From the NCBI GenBank assembly GCA_910588245.1, contig CAJUQP010000034.1, forward strand, positions 1 through 37,966: DNA of 37,966 nt, given 5' to 3'. The DNA comes from an uncultured Muribaculaceae bacterium. GTDB taxonomy: Bacteria > Bacteroidota > Bacteroidia > Bacteroidales > Muribaculaceae. Each line of letters begins with the position of its first letter. The first letter of the stretch is position 1. Below, piece after piece: positions 26,612-34,564 of this stretch. The translations under genes and the position numbers were made by a program. The notes below the pieces were generated by a model. The model was not told the DNA's origin. It ran no database searches and was given only the letters and a program-made list of their open reading frames with translations.

Positions 26612-26877
26612 TTAATCTTCAATTGGTATGATTTCAGATGAGATAAACGACAAATATCTGTCTACAATCTCCTGATTCAAGATGCAAATCTGATGGTTTA
26701 CTTTTTTATATCTTAATTGACCAAGTGCTTGTTCTGCTGATATGTTTCCGCCCAAGATTCCGCCTGTTCTCGTAGCTTTGTGAGATAAAATCCTTGTCCA
26801 AAGTCTACTTTCTTTCTACCCAATTTTACTAATGGTGTTTTTACAGACACATAAGATCCGTGAAATAGAGTCATCAT
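26612..26877 (-). pseudogene. DUF3990 gene (ADP-ribosyltransferase-like), internally deleted
   Basis: The first frame from ATG 26877 reads LFHGSYVSVKTP, then KKVDFGQGFYLTKLREQAESWA: the N-terminal motif of DUF3990 proteins, which resembles the start of ADP-ribosyltransferase folds. It then runs out of frame and stops. In the next frame the sequence continues as ISAEQALGQLRYKKVNHQICILNQ and ends IPIED at TAA 26612-26614, which is the normal DUF3990 C-terminus. The middle, usually 80-100 residues, is missing, so a deletion joins the two ends with a frame change. The ATG overlaps the stop of the preceding DUF3791 gene (ATGA). The enzymatic fold is family knowledge; the deletion is read from the sequence. 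Confidence 0.75.
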
Positions 26878-27107
26878 GCTTCAGCTTCCCAATTTAATAA
26901 TGTTTCACTTATATCATCGGCTACCCAGTCAAGGCTTTGGGTATGAAGATCTTCATATCTTTTTATGAGTCGGCGATGTATTAATCCCTGTTTTTGCAAA
27001 CGATCATGCATCTCTTTACCGGAAATGCCTAATTTGCGTGCTCCGCTTTCGATAGCCATTATAGCGAAGTGGATGCGTTGGTATGTCTCAATATCTTTAT
27101 AGTTCAT
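26874..27107 (-). CDS. DUF3791 protein, first gene of a DUF3791-DUF3990 module
   Basis: 77 residues. The DUF3791 signature is clear: HFAIMAIESGARKLGISGKEMHDRLQKQGLI, then YEDLHTQSLDWVADDI. These short helical proteins are usually encoded directly upstream of DUF3990 genes with overlapping stop and start codons, as here (4-base overlap), suggesting a toxin-antitoxin-like or regulatory pair. Here the partner is broken, so this gene may be maintained without its target or be on the way out. Its biochemical role is not established. Confidence 0.75.
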   Translation of the reverse strand: MNYKDIETYQRIHFAIMAIESGARKLGISGKEMHDRLQKQGLIHRRLIKRYEDLHTQSLDWVADDISETLLNWEAEA

Positions 27108-27197
27108 ATTCGTGTATATTGCGGGAATGATAGCTAAACGTTTCGGAGTTTATTCCCGAAACTAAGACATGAATTCAGTCTTTATGCTTAGGCAATG

Positions 27198-27205
27198 CAA
27201 AGTTA
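27198..27205 (-). promoter_or_regulatory. Putative -7 promoter box of the DUF3791-DUF3990 operon
   Basis: TAACTTTG then C on the minus strand matches TAnnTTTG, about 90 bases upstream of the DUF3791 start. No -33 match was found. Confidence 0.5.
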
Positions 27206-27575
27206 CAGTTTTTTCGAATATTTTTTCTTTTTGCTTGATTTATAAATCCCTTGATTTATCACTGTTGAATGGAAAGATGGTTGGCCCTTGACGGGTCACA
27301 TTTATTCCGGCTGCTCCGTTTATAAGTTGTCGTGGGCCATTATTGGGGCGACAGAGTGGGCATTTTCTGCTTTAATGATGTGTATGACAATGGCTTTGTC
27401 GATATAGATTCTTTTGAGAATATTTAGAAATTTTTTATAAATGAGTGGTAGAGCGTTCCCAAAAAATTCCATGACTGTAGATGCCCCGATTTTTAAGGAA
27501 CGCGTTTTTCTATTCAAAATTTAACCAACTATTGTTTAATACAATATAATAATTCAGGGAATTAAATTTTTTTAT

Positions 27576-27583
27576 TAATTTTG
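27576..27583 (+). promoter_or_regulatory. Putative -7 promoter box of the zeta-like locus
   Basis: TAATTTTG then C matches TAnnTTTG and lies 35 bases before the ATG at 27619. No good -33 box was found. Confidence 0.5.
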
Positions 27584-27618
27584 CAATAGAACGAAACAAA
27601 TGCCCTCCAAACAGTAGA

Positions 27619-28190
27619 ATGAATGACCCGATTCTATATATCATAGCCGGATGTAATGGCGCCGGTAAAACCACGGCTTCCATGCTGGTGCTTCCTGAGG
27701 TTCTCAAATGTCGAGAATTTGTAAATGCGGATGAAATTGCCAAAGGTCTTTCTCCTTTTAATCCCGAAGAAGTGGCAGTTGAGGCAGGAAGACTAATGTT
27801 GCAACGCATAGAAATTCTCCTTAACAAGAGAGATTCCTTTGCCATAGAAACAACGCTTGCAACAAAATCATATAGAAATCTTATATTACGCGCTAAAGAA
27901 AGAGGATATCGGGTTATACTTCTTTATTTCTGGCTTCCTTCTCCAGAAATAAAGAAGAACGCGTGGCAACCCGTGTGGCATCCGGCGGACACAGCATTCC
28001 AAAAGATGTGATACATCGGCGATATTGGGCCGGAATCAATAACCTGTTTGATATATTTATACCGATTGTTGATCGCTGGTCGCTCTATGATAATAGCGGC
28101 TCAATGGAGCCTATAGCCGAAAGAAACGAAATTATTGACTACACGAAATTTTCTAAAATCAAGAAATTATGTCAGAACAGGAAGAGATAA
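27619..28190 (+). pseudogene. Zeta-toxin-like P-loop kinase, frameshifted
   Basis: The first frame (27619-28011) has the Walker A motif GCNGAGKT at residues 11-18, NADEIAKGLSPFNPE and FAIETTLATKSY, as in zeta-toxin/UDP-N-acetylglucosamine kinase-like proteins. After YFWLPSPEI (about 27950) the correct reading continues in the next frame as ATRVASGGHSIPKDVIHRRYWAG and ends at 28190. Losing one A in the AAGAAGAAC tract near 27948-27959 explains the shift. With one base added back the protein would be about 190 residues, a normal family size. It overlaps the following small gene by 22 bases. It is either truly inactivated or the result of a sequence error or slippage. Confidence 0.8.
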
Positions 28191-28363
28191 CTCTTTTCGA
28201 GAATATAAGAAAAGGGGTTCATGAGGCCCAGCGTAGATTGTTTGAGCGCAAGGCGAAGCTTGGTGAGAATGTTGTAGTGGCAGACTTGGATGGTATGCCT
28301 ATGATCATTTCTGCTGAAGAAGCGCTAAAGAGGCTCAAAGACAGAATAAATGACAAAGAATGA
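28169..28363 (+). CDS. Small protein paired with the zeta-like kinase (candidate antitoxin)
   Basis: 64 residues: a charged helical N-terminus (NIRKGVHEAQRRLFERKAKLG) and a short strand-rich part (NVVVADLDGMPMIISAEEAL). No enzymatic motif is present. The gene overlaps the 3' end of the zeta-like gene by 22 bases, so the two are co-transcribed and probably translationally coupled. Such a position suggests an antitoxin or partner, but unlike classical epsilon-zeta operons it lies downstream. The function is inferred from context. Confidence 0.65.
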   Translation: MSEQEEITLFENIRKGVHEAQRRLFERKAKLGENVVVADLDGMPMIISAEEALKRLKDRINDKE

Positions 28364-28654
28364 TTGTCAAATAAATTGATTGTGTCTTGATCTAATCCGT
28401 CTTACAGGCGTTTTTTAGATTCTTATTCAGTTATTTAATCTCTCTAAGCACAATCATTCTGATTCCCAAGGCTTATCCCTGCCTTCCCGTGAATCTACAG
28501 CCGGATGGCATTCCCGTGCCGCGATTGTAAGGCGCGGTGTGTCTCAATAATCCCTTTGCCACCATTATCCGACTCCCCGTCTTTATCCTGAGCACCTGTT
28601 TATCCTCCCGGGATAATTCAAATTATTAACCGCAGATATCGATCGCACTTATTT
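28364..28654. other. Intergenic region with hairpin repeat copy 1
   Basis: About 290 bases between the zeta-like locus and the cobalamin operon promoter. It contains the 39-bp hairpin repeat at 28500-28538. No open frame or terminator was recognised otherwise. Confidence 0.5.
28500..28538 (+). repeat. 39-bp hairpin repeat, copy 1
   Basis: It begins GCCGGATGGCA, then CCGTG and a hairpin with CCGCG/CGCGG arms. The same layout with a different stem sequence recurs at 32310-32348. The two copies flank the cobalamin operon. Confidence 0.6.
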
Positions 28655-28685
28655 TTTGCCGATACGAAATTTATTTGTAATTTTG
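28655..28685 (+). promoter_or_regulatory. Promoter of the cobalamin operon
   Basis: TTTG at 28655-28658 and TAATTTTG at 28678-28685 are 19 bases apart, a textbook Bacteroidetes -33/-7 pair. Transcription would start near 28692, just at the beginning of the riboswitch. Confidence 0.75.
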
Positions 28686-28691
28686 CGCTAC

Positions 28692-28862
28692 GTTATGGTT
28701 CGCGGCAACGCGATTAATAGGGAATCCGGTGAGAATCCGGAACAGACCCGCTACTGTAATTCCTACAAGACCTCTCGGCATTTCATCATGGCACGCTATG
28801 AACTCCAGCATTGCGGATGCGGCGAAGAGATCTGGAGGGAATTCGGATATAAACGTCGGAAG
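28692..28862 (+). ncRNA. Cobalamin riboswitch (AdoCbl class)
   Basis: The conserved core is plain: GATTAATAGGGAA at 28712-28724, CCGGTGAGAATCCGG at 28726-28740, and CCCGCTACTGTAA at 28747-28759. A B12-box-like segment, GAAGAGATCTGGAG, lies at about 28825. It fills the space between the promoter and the cobQ start codon at 28865. Binding of adenosylcobalamin should fold the element and block expression of the downstream cobalamin genes. The exact ends are estimated. Confidence 0.9.
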
Positions 28863-28864
28863 CC

Positions 28865-30334
28865 ATGAGAAGACTGTCTCCTATAATGCTCGCGGGCACC
28901 GGAAGCGACGTGGGCAAGAGCCTTATCGCCACGGGCCTGTGCCGCATATTCCGGCAGGACGGATACTCGCCGGCCCCTTTCAAGGCCCAGAACATGGCCC
29001 TCAATTCCTATGCCACCCCCGACGGTCTGGAGATCGGCCGTGCGCAGGCTGTCCAGGCGGAGGCGGCCGGAATAGCTTGCACCACCGACATGAACCCGAT
29101 ATTGCTTAAGCCCTCGGGTGAGTTGACGTCGCAGGTGGTGGTCAATGGCCGTCCTGTGGGCGACTGCAACGCCTATCGTTATTTCCGGAAGGAGGGGAAG
29201 GAGAAGTTGCGGGCTGTGGCTCATGCTGCTTTCGACCGCCTCGCCGCGCTCCACGAGCCGGTGGTGATGGAGGGTGCGGGAAGTATCTCTGAACTGAACC
29301 TGCGCGACGGGGATATTGTAAATATGTCGATGGCTGCCTATGCGGGGGCGAAGGTATTGCTTGTGGCTGATATCGACCGCGGTGGCGTCTTCGCGAGCGT
29401 ATATGGCTCCGTGATGTTGCAGACCCCGGAGCATAGGAAACTTATCAAGGGGGTGATCGTGAATAAATTCAGAGGAGATCTGCGTCTCTTCAGTGAGGGA
29501 CGCCGCTTGCTTGAGGAGGTGAGTGGCGTGCCGGTGCTCGGAGTGGTGCCGATGGCTTCCCATATCCACATCGAGGAGGAGGATTCGGTGGCCCTATCCT
29601 CAAAAGGGAGGAGCCCTGGCGAGGGTAAGGTGAATGTGGCCGTCGTGCTGCTCAGGCATATCTCCAATTTCACCGATTTCGACTCTCTGGAACATCATCC
29701 CGACGTCAATCTTTTCTATGCCGCCGCACCTTCTGATCTGGCGCAGGCCGATATCGTTGTTATTCCGGGAAGTAAGAACACCCTCTCCGATCTGCTCGAC
29801 CTCCGAAGGAGTGGTATGGCGAAGGCCATATTTGAGGCAAGAAGGAATGGAAAATCTGTGATCGGCATATGTGGCGGCTACCAGATTATGGGCCGGGAGG
29901 TGACTGATCCGGCCGGAGTGGAAGGGGAGGTGCGCGCCTTGCCTGGCTTGGGACTCCTCCCGGTGAAGACGGTTTTGACGCCTGAGAAGACCACGAGGCA
30001 GGTGGAGTTCTCTTTCCTTGATGATAAAAGATCCTGCCGCGGATATGAGATACACATGGGGCGCACGGATTCCGGAAGTCCGGTAAATATACTGTCTGAC
30101 GGTTCGCCCGATGGCTGCATGGCGGATTCCCGTTGCTTCGGAAGTTATATTCACGGCATTCTCGACAATCCTGCGGTGGTGGAATATATTCTGCGGCCAT
30201 ATCTTGGGCCTGGGGCATGCAGGGAGATTGACTGGGGCGAATATAAGGAGAGACAGTATGACCTGCTTGCCGATTGGCTCAGGGAGTATATCGACATTCC
30301 GCGACTATATAAGATAATGGCCTGCGATGATTGA
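28865..30334 (+). CDS. cobQ: Cobyric acid synthase (glutamine-hydrolysing)
   Basis: 489 residues, full family length. It amidates four side-chain carboxylates of adenosylcobyrinic acid a,c-diamide using glutamine and ATP. The N-terminal half is the dethiobiotin-synthetase-like ATP domain with GTGSDVGKS (11-19), FKAQNMALNS (39-48) and VADIDRGGVFAS. The C-terminal half is a class I glutamine amidotransferase domain with Cys336 in GICGGYQ and His430 in SYIHGILDN. The start lies 3 bases after the riboswitch region. It overlaps the next gene by 8 bases. Confidence 0.95.
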   Translation: MRRLSPIMLAGTGSDVGKSLIATGLCRIFRQDGYSPAPFKAQNMALNSYATPDGLEIGRAQAVQAEAAGIACTTDMNPILLKPSGELTSQVVVNGRPVGDCNAYRYFRKEGKEKLRAVAHAAFDRLAALHEPVVMEGAGSISELNLRDGDIVNMSMAAYAGAKVLLVADIDRGGVFASVYGSVMLQTPEHRKLIKGVIVNKFRGDLRLFSEGRRLLEEVSGVPVLGVVPMASHIHIEEEDSVALSSKGRSPGEGKVNVAVVLLRHISNFTDFDSLEHHPDVNLFYAAAPSDLAQADIVVIPGSKNTLSDLLDLRRSGMAKAIFEARRNGKSVIGICGGYQIMGREVTDPAGVEGEVRALPGLGLLPVKTVLTPEKTTRQVEFSFLDDKRSCRGYEIHMGRTDSGSPVNILSDGSPDGCMADSRCFGSYIHGILDNPAVVEYILRPYLGPGACREIDWGEYKERQYDLLADWLREYIDIPRLYKIMACDD

Positions 30335-31337
30335 GGGACATGGTGACGACCTGCACCGCTACGGCGGCAGGGTGAGAGTGAATTTCAGCACGAATATTCC
30401 GCAGCATGCCGATCATTCGGGGCTGCTCAGCCATCTTGCGCGCTGTGGAGCGGTGGTCTCCAACTATCCCGAGCCGGCTCCGCGTAGCGTGGAGCGGCTG
30501 CTCGCCGCCGGGCATGGGATAGGGGAGGAGAATGTGATGGTAACTAACGGCGCGACGGAGGCCATATATCTTCTGGCGCATGCTTATGAGGGTGGTAAGT
30601 CGGCGGTTATCGTCCCCACGTTCCGCGAATATCAGGATGCCTGCCGGGTGTTCTCCCATTCAGTCCGTTTCATAAGCTCTCTCGAGCATGTGGGTGGAGG
30701 GTTGGATATGGTGTGGCTCTGTAATCCCAATAATCCCACGGGTAGGGTGTACGACCGCGATTGCCTTCTCGATGTCGTCGACGCTTTCCCTTCCACCCTG
30801 TTTGTCGTTGACCAGGCTTATGCCGGATATTCTGTGAAGAAGGTGCTGGGTGTGGAGGATGTATTGGAGCGCGGTAACGTTGTCATGCTCCATTCCCTCA
30901 CGAAACGGTTCTTCGTGCCCGGTCTCCGTATCGGCTATGCGGTGGGGGAGGCCTCTGTGCTCGGACGTATGCGGAGGCTCGCTATGCCCTGGTCGGTAAA
31001 TGCCCTGGCGATTGAGGCCGCGCGCTATCTCCTCGCCCACAGTGACGGCTATCGCATCGACGCCCCCCGACTTCACTCGGAGGCAATGCGTATGGCCGGG
31101 GCTTTCAGCGATATGGGAATGGAGGTTGGTCTGACTGACTGCAATTTCGTGCTTGTAAGGCTCAGGGATAAGACAGCCCGTGAACTTAAGGAGTGGCTTG
31201 TGGAGCGCCACGGGTTGCTCATACGCGACGCCTCCAATTTCGAGGGATTATCGGCTGCCCATTTCCGTGTGGCCGCACAGTTGCGTGAGGAAAATGATAT
31301 GCTTATCAATGCTTTGAAGGAATGGATTGTATTATAG
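30327..31337 (+). CDS. cobD: L-threonine-O-3-phosphate decarboxylase (PLP-dependent)
   Basis: 336 residues, aminotransferase class I/II fold. It makes (R)-1-amino-2-propanol phosphate, the linker that joins the corrin ring to the nucleotide loop. Landmarks are HGGD-like HGDDLHRYGG at the start, NPNNPTG (133-139), VDQAYAGYS and the PLP lysine Lys193 in HSLTKRFFVPGLRIGYA. Histidinol-phosphate aminotransferase is a close relative, but its place between cobQ and cbiB settles the role. It overlaps cobQ by 8 bases and cbiB by 16, implying tight translational coupling. Confidence 0.9.
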   Translation: MIEGHGDDLHRYGGRVRVNFSTNIPQHADHSGLLSHLARCGAVVSNYPEPAPRSVERLLAAGHGIGEENVMVTNGATEAIYLLAHAYEGGKSAVIVPTFREYQDACRVFSHSVRFISSLEHVGGGLDMVWLCNPNNPTGRVYDRDCLLDVVDAFPSTLFVVDQAYAGYSVKKVLGVEDVLERGNVVMLHSLTKRFFVPGLRIGYAVGEASVLGRMRRLAMPWSVNALAIEAARYLLAHSDGYRIDAPRLHSEAMRMAGAFSDMGMEVGLTDCNFVLVRLRDKTARELKEWLVERHGLLIRDASNFEGLSAAHFRVAAQLREENDMLINALKEWIVL

Positions 31338-32245
31338 TGATATTGCCCCTGCTCATCGGCTGGGGTCTCGACCTGCTCTTGGGCGATCCGGCCTCTGTGC
31401 CGCATCCTGTGGTGTGGTTCGGCAAGGCTATAGCGGCCTGCGAACGCAGGCTGAATCATGGCGGCGCAAGGAAACTCAAAGGGGGAGTCGTGGCCGTGAC
31501 ACTTATCGTCGGAGTCTTTCTGCTCTCGTTATGGCTGCTGAGGGTCGTGTCCGGCATATTGTGGCTCGATATCGCCCTGCAGTCGGTGCTGATCTTCTTC
31601 TGCCTCGCCGGCACCACGCTTGTCCGGGAGGTCAGGATGGTTTTCAAGGTGGTCGACGTGTCGCTTGAGGCCGGAAGACGTCAGGTCGGACGTATTGTAG
31701 GGCGTGACACATCGAATCTCTCCGCTCAGGAGATCCGCACTGCCGCGTTGGAGACACTCGCCGAGAACCTCAGCGACGGTGTGGTGGCCCCGCTTTTCTG
31801 GTATGCCCTCCTCGGAGTGCCCGGTATGCTGGCCTACAAGATGGTAAACACGCTCGATTCGATGATAGGCTACAGGAATGAACGTTACCGCGATTTCGGA
31901 ATGGTGGCCGCACGTATCGACGACGCCGCCAACTATATACCTGCGCGGCTCACGGCCCTCCTGATGGTGATCGTGTCAGGACGGTTCCGACTGTTCGCTT
32001 TCGTACGTCGTTTCGCTCATTGCCATGCGAGCCCCAACAGCGGCTATCCCGAAGCCGCCCTGGCCGGAATACTCGGCTGTCGTTTCGGAGGCACCCACGA
32101 CTATTTCGGAGAAAGCGTCTACAAACCCTATATCGGCGACACCCCCCGCGACTTCACCTACCCCGACGCCCTCACCGCCATCGCCGTCAACCGCCGCGTG
32201 GAAGCCCTCATGATCCTCCTCGCCCTCCTCCTCCCCCTCACCTGA
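31322..32245 (+). CDS. cbiB: Adenosylcobinamide-phosphate synthase CbiB
   Basis: 307 residues, polytopic inner-membrane protein. It attaches aminopropanol phosphate to adenosylcobyric acid. Family features are the N-terminal GWGLDLLLGDPASVPHPVVWFG, NLSDGVVAPLFWYALLGVPG, MVNTLDSMIGYRNERYRDFG with the following RIDDAANYIPARLTA, and the NSGYPEAALAGILGC region. It ends the visible operon; no cobU, cobS or cobC gene follows in the window. The last codons are unusually rich in CTC/CCC, a local GC-rich tract. No clear terminator is seen. Confidence 0.95.
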   Translation: MDCIIVILPLLIGWGLDLLLGDPASVPHPVVWFGKAIAACERRLNHGGARKLKGGVVAVTLIVGVFLLSLWLLRVVSGILWLDIALQSVLIFFCLAGTTLVREVRMVFKVVDVSLEAGRRQVGRIVGRDTSNLSAQEIRTAALETLAENLSDGVVAPLFWYALLGVPGMLAYKMVNTLDSMIGYRNERYRDFGMVAARIDDAANYIPARLTALLMVIVSGRFRLFAFVRRFAHCHASPNSGYPEAALAGILGCRFGGTHDYFGESVYKPYIGDTPRDFTYPDALTAIAVNRRVEALMILLALLLPLT

Positions 32246-32309
32246 TCCCCGTCCCCCTCTCCAGCTCCTCGCGTCCTTCCCTCCGTTGAGTATATCCCTT
32301 GCTTTTACC

Positions 32310-32348
32310 GCCGGATGGCACCGCCGTGTCGAGGCTGCAAGCCTCGGT
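32310..32348 (+). repeat. 39-bp hairpin repeat, copy 2
   Basis: It shares GCCGGATGGCA, CCGTG and the spacing with copy 1 at 28500. Its hairpin is CGAGGCT-GCA-AGCCTCG. A stem pair that is C-G in copy 1 is A-T here, so the structure is kept while the sequence differs. It lies between cbiB and the accessory block. Confidence 0.6.
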
Positions 32349-32384
32349 TCCCCGCTTAAGTAGGAATATTCAGTTATCCCGAGT

Positions 32385-32714
32385 TCATTTGGGTGATATT
32401 TCCCAACATCCTTTTTTGTCTGAGCCGGATCTTTCGATGTTTATTATCTTCCTCAACTTTTTCAACTGATAATTCACAGCATTACGATCCAGCCCGGTTA
32501 CAGTTGAAAGTTTTGCTATCGTAATGTTCGGATCTTCTGTCATCTTCTGAAGTAAAGATAGCTGAATATCAGTTATTCCATGACTGTCGGAAAATCCTTT
32601 GAGAAAATTTACAGTTGAATTTACAGTTGAATTTACAGTTGAAACATGGTGGTTTGCTCCTTCTTCCTTACGACTTGCTTGCAAAAGAGGCAGTGATAGC
32701 CACACCTCCTTCAC
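32385..32714 (-). CDS. Winged-helix fragment, C-terminus of an AlbA_2/ATP-binding-type regulator
   Basis: 109 residues from GTG 32714; the frame opens at a TGA about 45 bases earlier, so the N-terminus is probably missing. The last 65 residues form a winged helix (ISDIQ-type start, then ITIAKLSTVTGLDRNAVNYQLKKLRK). It is preceded by three copies of STVN from a 12-bp tandem repeat. Bacteroidetes AlbA_2-type putative DNA-binding proteins commonly carry such TVN-repeat linkers before a C-terminal winged helix, so this looks like the tail of one. Upstream residues KEVWLSLPLLQA recur in a degraded copy at 35962-36004. It is likely a truncated gene rather than a complete one. Confidence 0.5.
   Translation of the reverse strand: MKEVWLSLPLLQASRKEEGANHHVSTVNSTVNSTVNFLKGFSDSHGITDIQLSLLQKMTEDPNITIAKLSTVTGLDRNAVNYQLKKLRKIINIERSGSDKKGCWEISPK
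32608..32643 (-). repeat. 12-bp tandem repeat, three copies (codes STVN)
   Basis: TTTACAGTTGAA is repeated exactly three times at 32608-32619, 32620-32631 and 32632-32643. Copy-number change would keep the frame and alter linker length only. Confidence 0.9.
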
Positions 32715-32941
32715 ATCTTTGCGGAAACCATCTTGATAGATATGTCACCGATAGCCGGCTTGTAAGCAGCATCTCGTTTGGCGATGTTCTCTTGGTTTGA
32801 GAATCGGGAACCGTTGACCATAACCTCATAATTGCCGAGGTTATCGACCTGCACGGCAGCAATGCCTCCATTGAATCGGTAGCTGTTGCTTATGGCGGCG
32901 ATATGGGTATTAACCCGGGGGAATATAGTTTGTTGTATCAT
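32711..32941 (-). CDS. Hypothetical small protein
   Basis: 76 residues from ATG 32941; the frame is open upstream too, so it may be a fragment. It reads RFNGGIAAVQVDNLGNYEVMVNGSRFS and ends GDISIKMVSAKM. No domain was recognised. Its GC-richer codons differ from the AT-rich WG gene upstream and resemble neither neighbour well. It overlaps the winged-helix frame by a few bases. It could be debris of an inserted element. Confidence 0.35.
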   Translation of the reverse strand: MIQQTIFPRVNTHIAAISNSYRFNGGIAAVQVDNLGNYEVMVNGSRFSNQENIAKRDAAYKPAIGDISIKMVSAKM

Positions 32942-32983
32942 ATATATTCAAAGATTGTCGAGATAGATTAGTATTCTGATCAC

Positions 32984-34504
32984 CTAATTATTAATGGTAT
33001 AATAATTTAAAGAATCATATATGGCTTCAATGACAGTTTTGCCAGAAAAAGTAATTAGACCGTATTTTGAATTCTTCAAGATCCTAAAATACTTTTTGTT
33101 CGTAGTTGTCTTGATTCCCTCATATTCTGCGACTATTTCAAAATTAGAATCCATAAGGATATAATTGCCATTGATGTTTTTGGCAACAATAGCTTTAGCT
33201 GTTCGATCTCTAACTGAATGCATTTCAATAGATGATAATAACCGACTATACTTTTTTGTATTGAGGTTATATAGGTACCATGTTCCGGCTTTTGTTTTAT
33301 AATATGCAATCTCATCTCCATTGTCCATTGAGTATATGCAGAAAAATGTATCATCCGAATTTCTTTTATTGAGTATACCTATGGACTTACCGTCACATAT
33401 TAATTCAAAAGAAATATTGTCAATATTAGAAATGAATATCTTTCTCTTCGAAATCTTGCACCTTAATATCGGTTTCATACTTTCAATTAAATATCCTTCA
33501 CTCCATACATAAAACTTACCATCAATTTGAAATTGATATGCATTCAATGCAGAAATCCTTCCAAAAATTTCTGATAACACAGTATAAGCACTGTTAGGAA
33601 TACTTCTCTCAGCAGCATTCTCATGACAATTATATATCTCTATCAAAGTTGTATTCTTGTTGCGCCTTAATACTTTCCCGTTGATTTCTTTTGTAATGAT
33701 TTCCCCATCATTCATAACAGCTACGACATCCCCTTCTTTATTTAGTCTTTTCCATTCTACTCCAACTTTTACCCATGTATAGTCCGAGACGAATGGGAAC
33801 GCCATCTCATACCCATTAGAATCAAAAACTATACCACAAACCGTCATAAAATAATAAATACCTTCATTTGAACGTATAAGTATGGGGCTTTCTTCAGAAA
33901 TTGCCACATTTACAATTTTAAGATTAACAATTCTTTGCAAGAAAATATTGTAGAACTCAAAACTCACTCCTTTACTTCTAATATTAATATCCTGTATTAT
34001 TCCAGATGCTACGATTGAGGGATTATTGAATTGGGTTTTTAATATTTGGCCATTTTCTTTAACCAAGAACCATTCCTGATTATCATTTTTGGCAAGAAAA
34101 GATTTATTCACGGGGTCATAATCCGAAAGCTCTACAAACTGTGGATCAACAATAATTTCACAATTATCACTCATTAACCCTATCTTTTTTTCTTTGCTAA
34201 TTATATAAAGATTGGTGGATTTTTTACTGAAATAATGATCGACGGACATACTCTTATAATCATCGAATATTACATCTGTATGTTTACCAGACAAACTCAT
34301 AAATCCTACCTTATTATTCCTTCCGTAAATTCTAGCAATTCCGTGAGAGAAGTGACTAACTGCGCTGAGATTAATTTCACTTCCAAGATATTCTAGATCA
34401 ATCTCAAGATTCCCCATCATATTGATGAATCCAAAATTTGACCCATCATTAAAGCACGCAAGTCCATGAGAAAACATTGTCGCCCCTCTATATCTAAAGG
34501 GCAA
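32984..34504 (-). CDS. WG-repeat protein (possibly C-terminal part of a stop-split gene)
   Basis: 506 residues if started at TTG 34504; the first ATG is at 34477. Degenerate WG (KWG-type) repeats are visible: PFRYRGATMFSHGLACFNDGSNFGFINMMGN, then NNKVGFMSLSGK, KKIGLMSDN, and near the end NGNYILMDSN and KYGLITFSGKTVIEAIYD. The repeat pattern actually begins upstream of the start (YFGVLSVRKEIL), in the 20 codons between this start and the TAA at 34565-34567. Those codons lie in the same frame as the preceding gene and have no ATG. The two may therefore be one gene broken by a nonsense codon. The role is unknown; it is AT-rich, unlike the genome core. Confidence 0.65.
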   Translation of the reverse strand: MPFRYRGATMFSHGLACFNDGSNFGFINMMGNLEIDLEYLGSEINLSAVSHFSHGIARIYGRNNKVGFMSLSGKHTDVIFDDYKSMSVDHYFSKKSTNLYIISKEKKIGLMSDNCEIIVDPQFVELSDYDPVNKSFLAKNDNQEWFLVKENGQILKTQFNNPSIVASGIIQDINIRSKGVSFEFYNIFLQRIVNLKIVNVAISEESPILIRSNEGIYYFMTVCGIVFDSNGYEMAFPFVSDYTWVKVGVEWKRLNKEGDVVAVMNDGEIITKEINGKVLRRNKNTTLIEIYNCHENAAERSIPNSAYTVLSEIFGRISALNAYQFQIDGKFYVWSEGYLIESMKPILRCKISKRKIFISNIDNISFELICDGKSIGILNKRNSDDTFFCIYSMDNGDEIAYYKTKAGTWYLYNLNTKKYSRLLSSIEMHSVRDRTAKAIVAKNINGNYILMDSNFEIVAEYEGIKTTTNKKYFRILKNSKYGLITFSGKTVIEAIYDSLNYYTINN

Positions 34505-34564
34505 AATCTCTTTTCTAACACTCAGGACGCCAAAATAACGATCTTTACGAGCAATTATAATTCC

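Larger units (their letters stand above)
27108..27618. other. Intergenic region between the two damaged toxin-like loci
   Basis: 511 bases, AT-rich. It holds a minus-strand -7 box at 27198-27205 for the DUF3791 operon and a plus-strand -7 box at 27576-27583 for the zeta-like gene. A 65-residue minus-strand frame (27320-27517) has plausible composition but no recognised domain; it is left uncalled. Confidence 0.45.

Noticed and set aside
27320..27517. 65-residue minus-strand frame between the two toxin-like loci
   Set aside because: Plausible composition but no recognisable family, no promoter or start context; not enough to call a gene.
26394..28363. CRISPR-like or phage-like island around the small genes
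   Set aside because: No repeat-spacer pattern and no integrase or phage structural genes were seen.
28796..29569. 257-residue minus-strand frame opposite cobQ
   Set aside because: Antisense shadow of a well-identified gene and overlapping the riboswitch.
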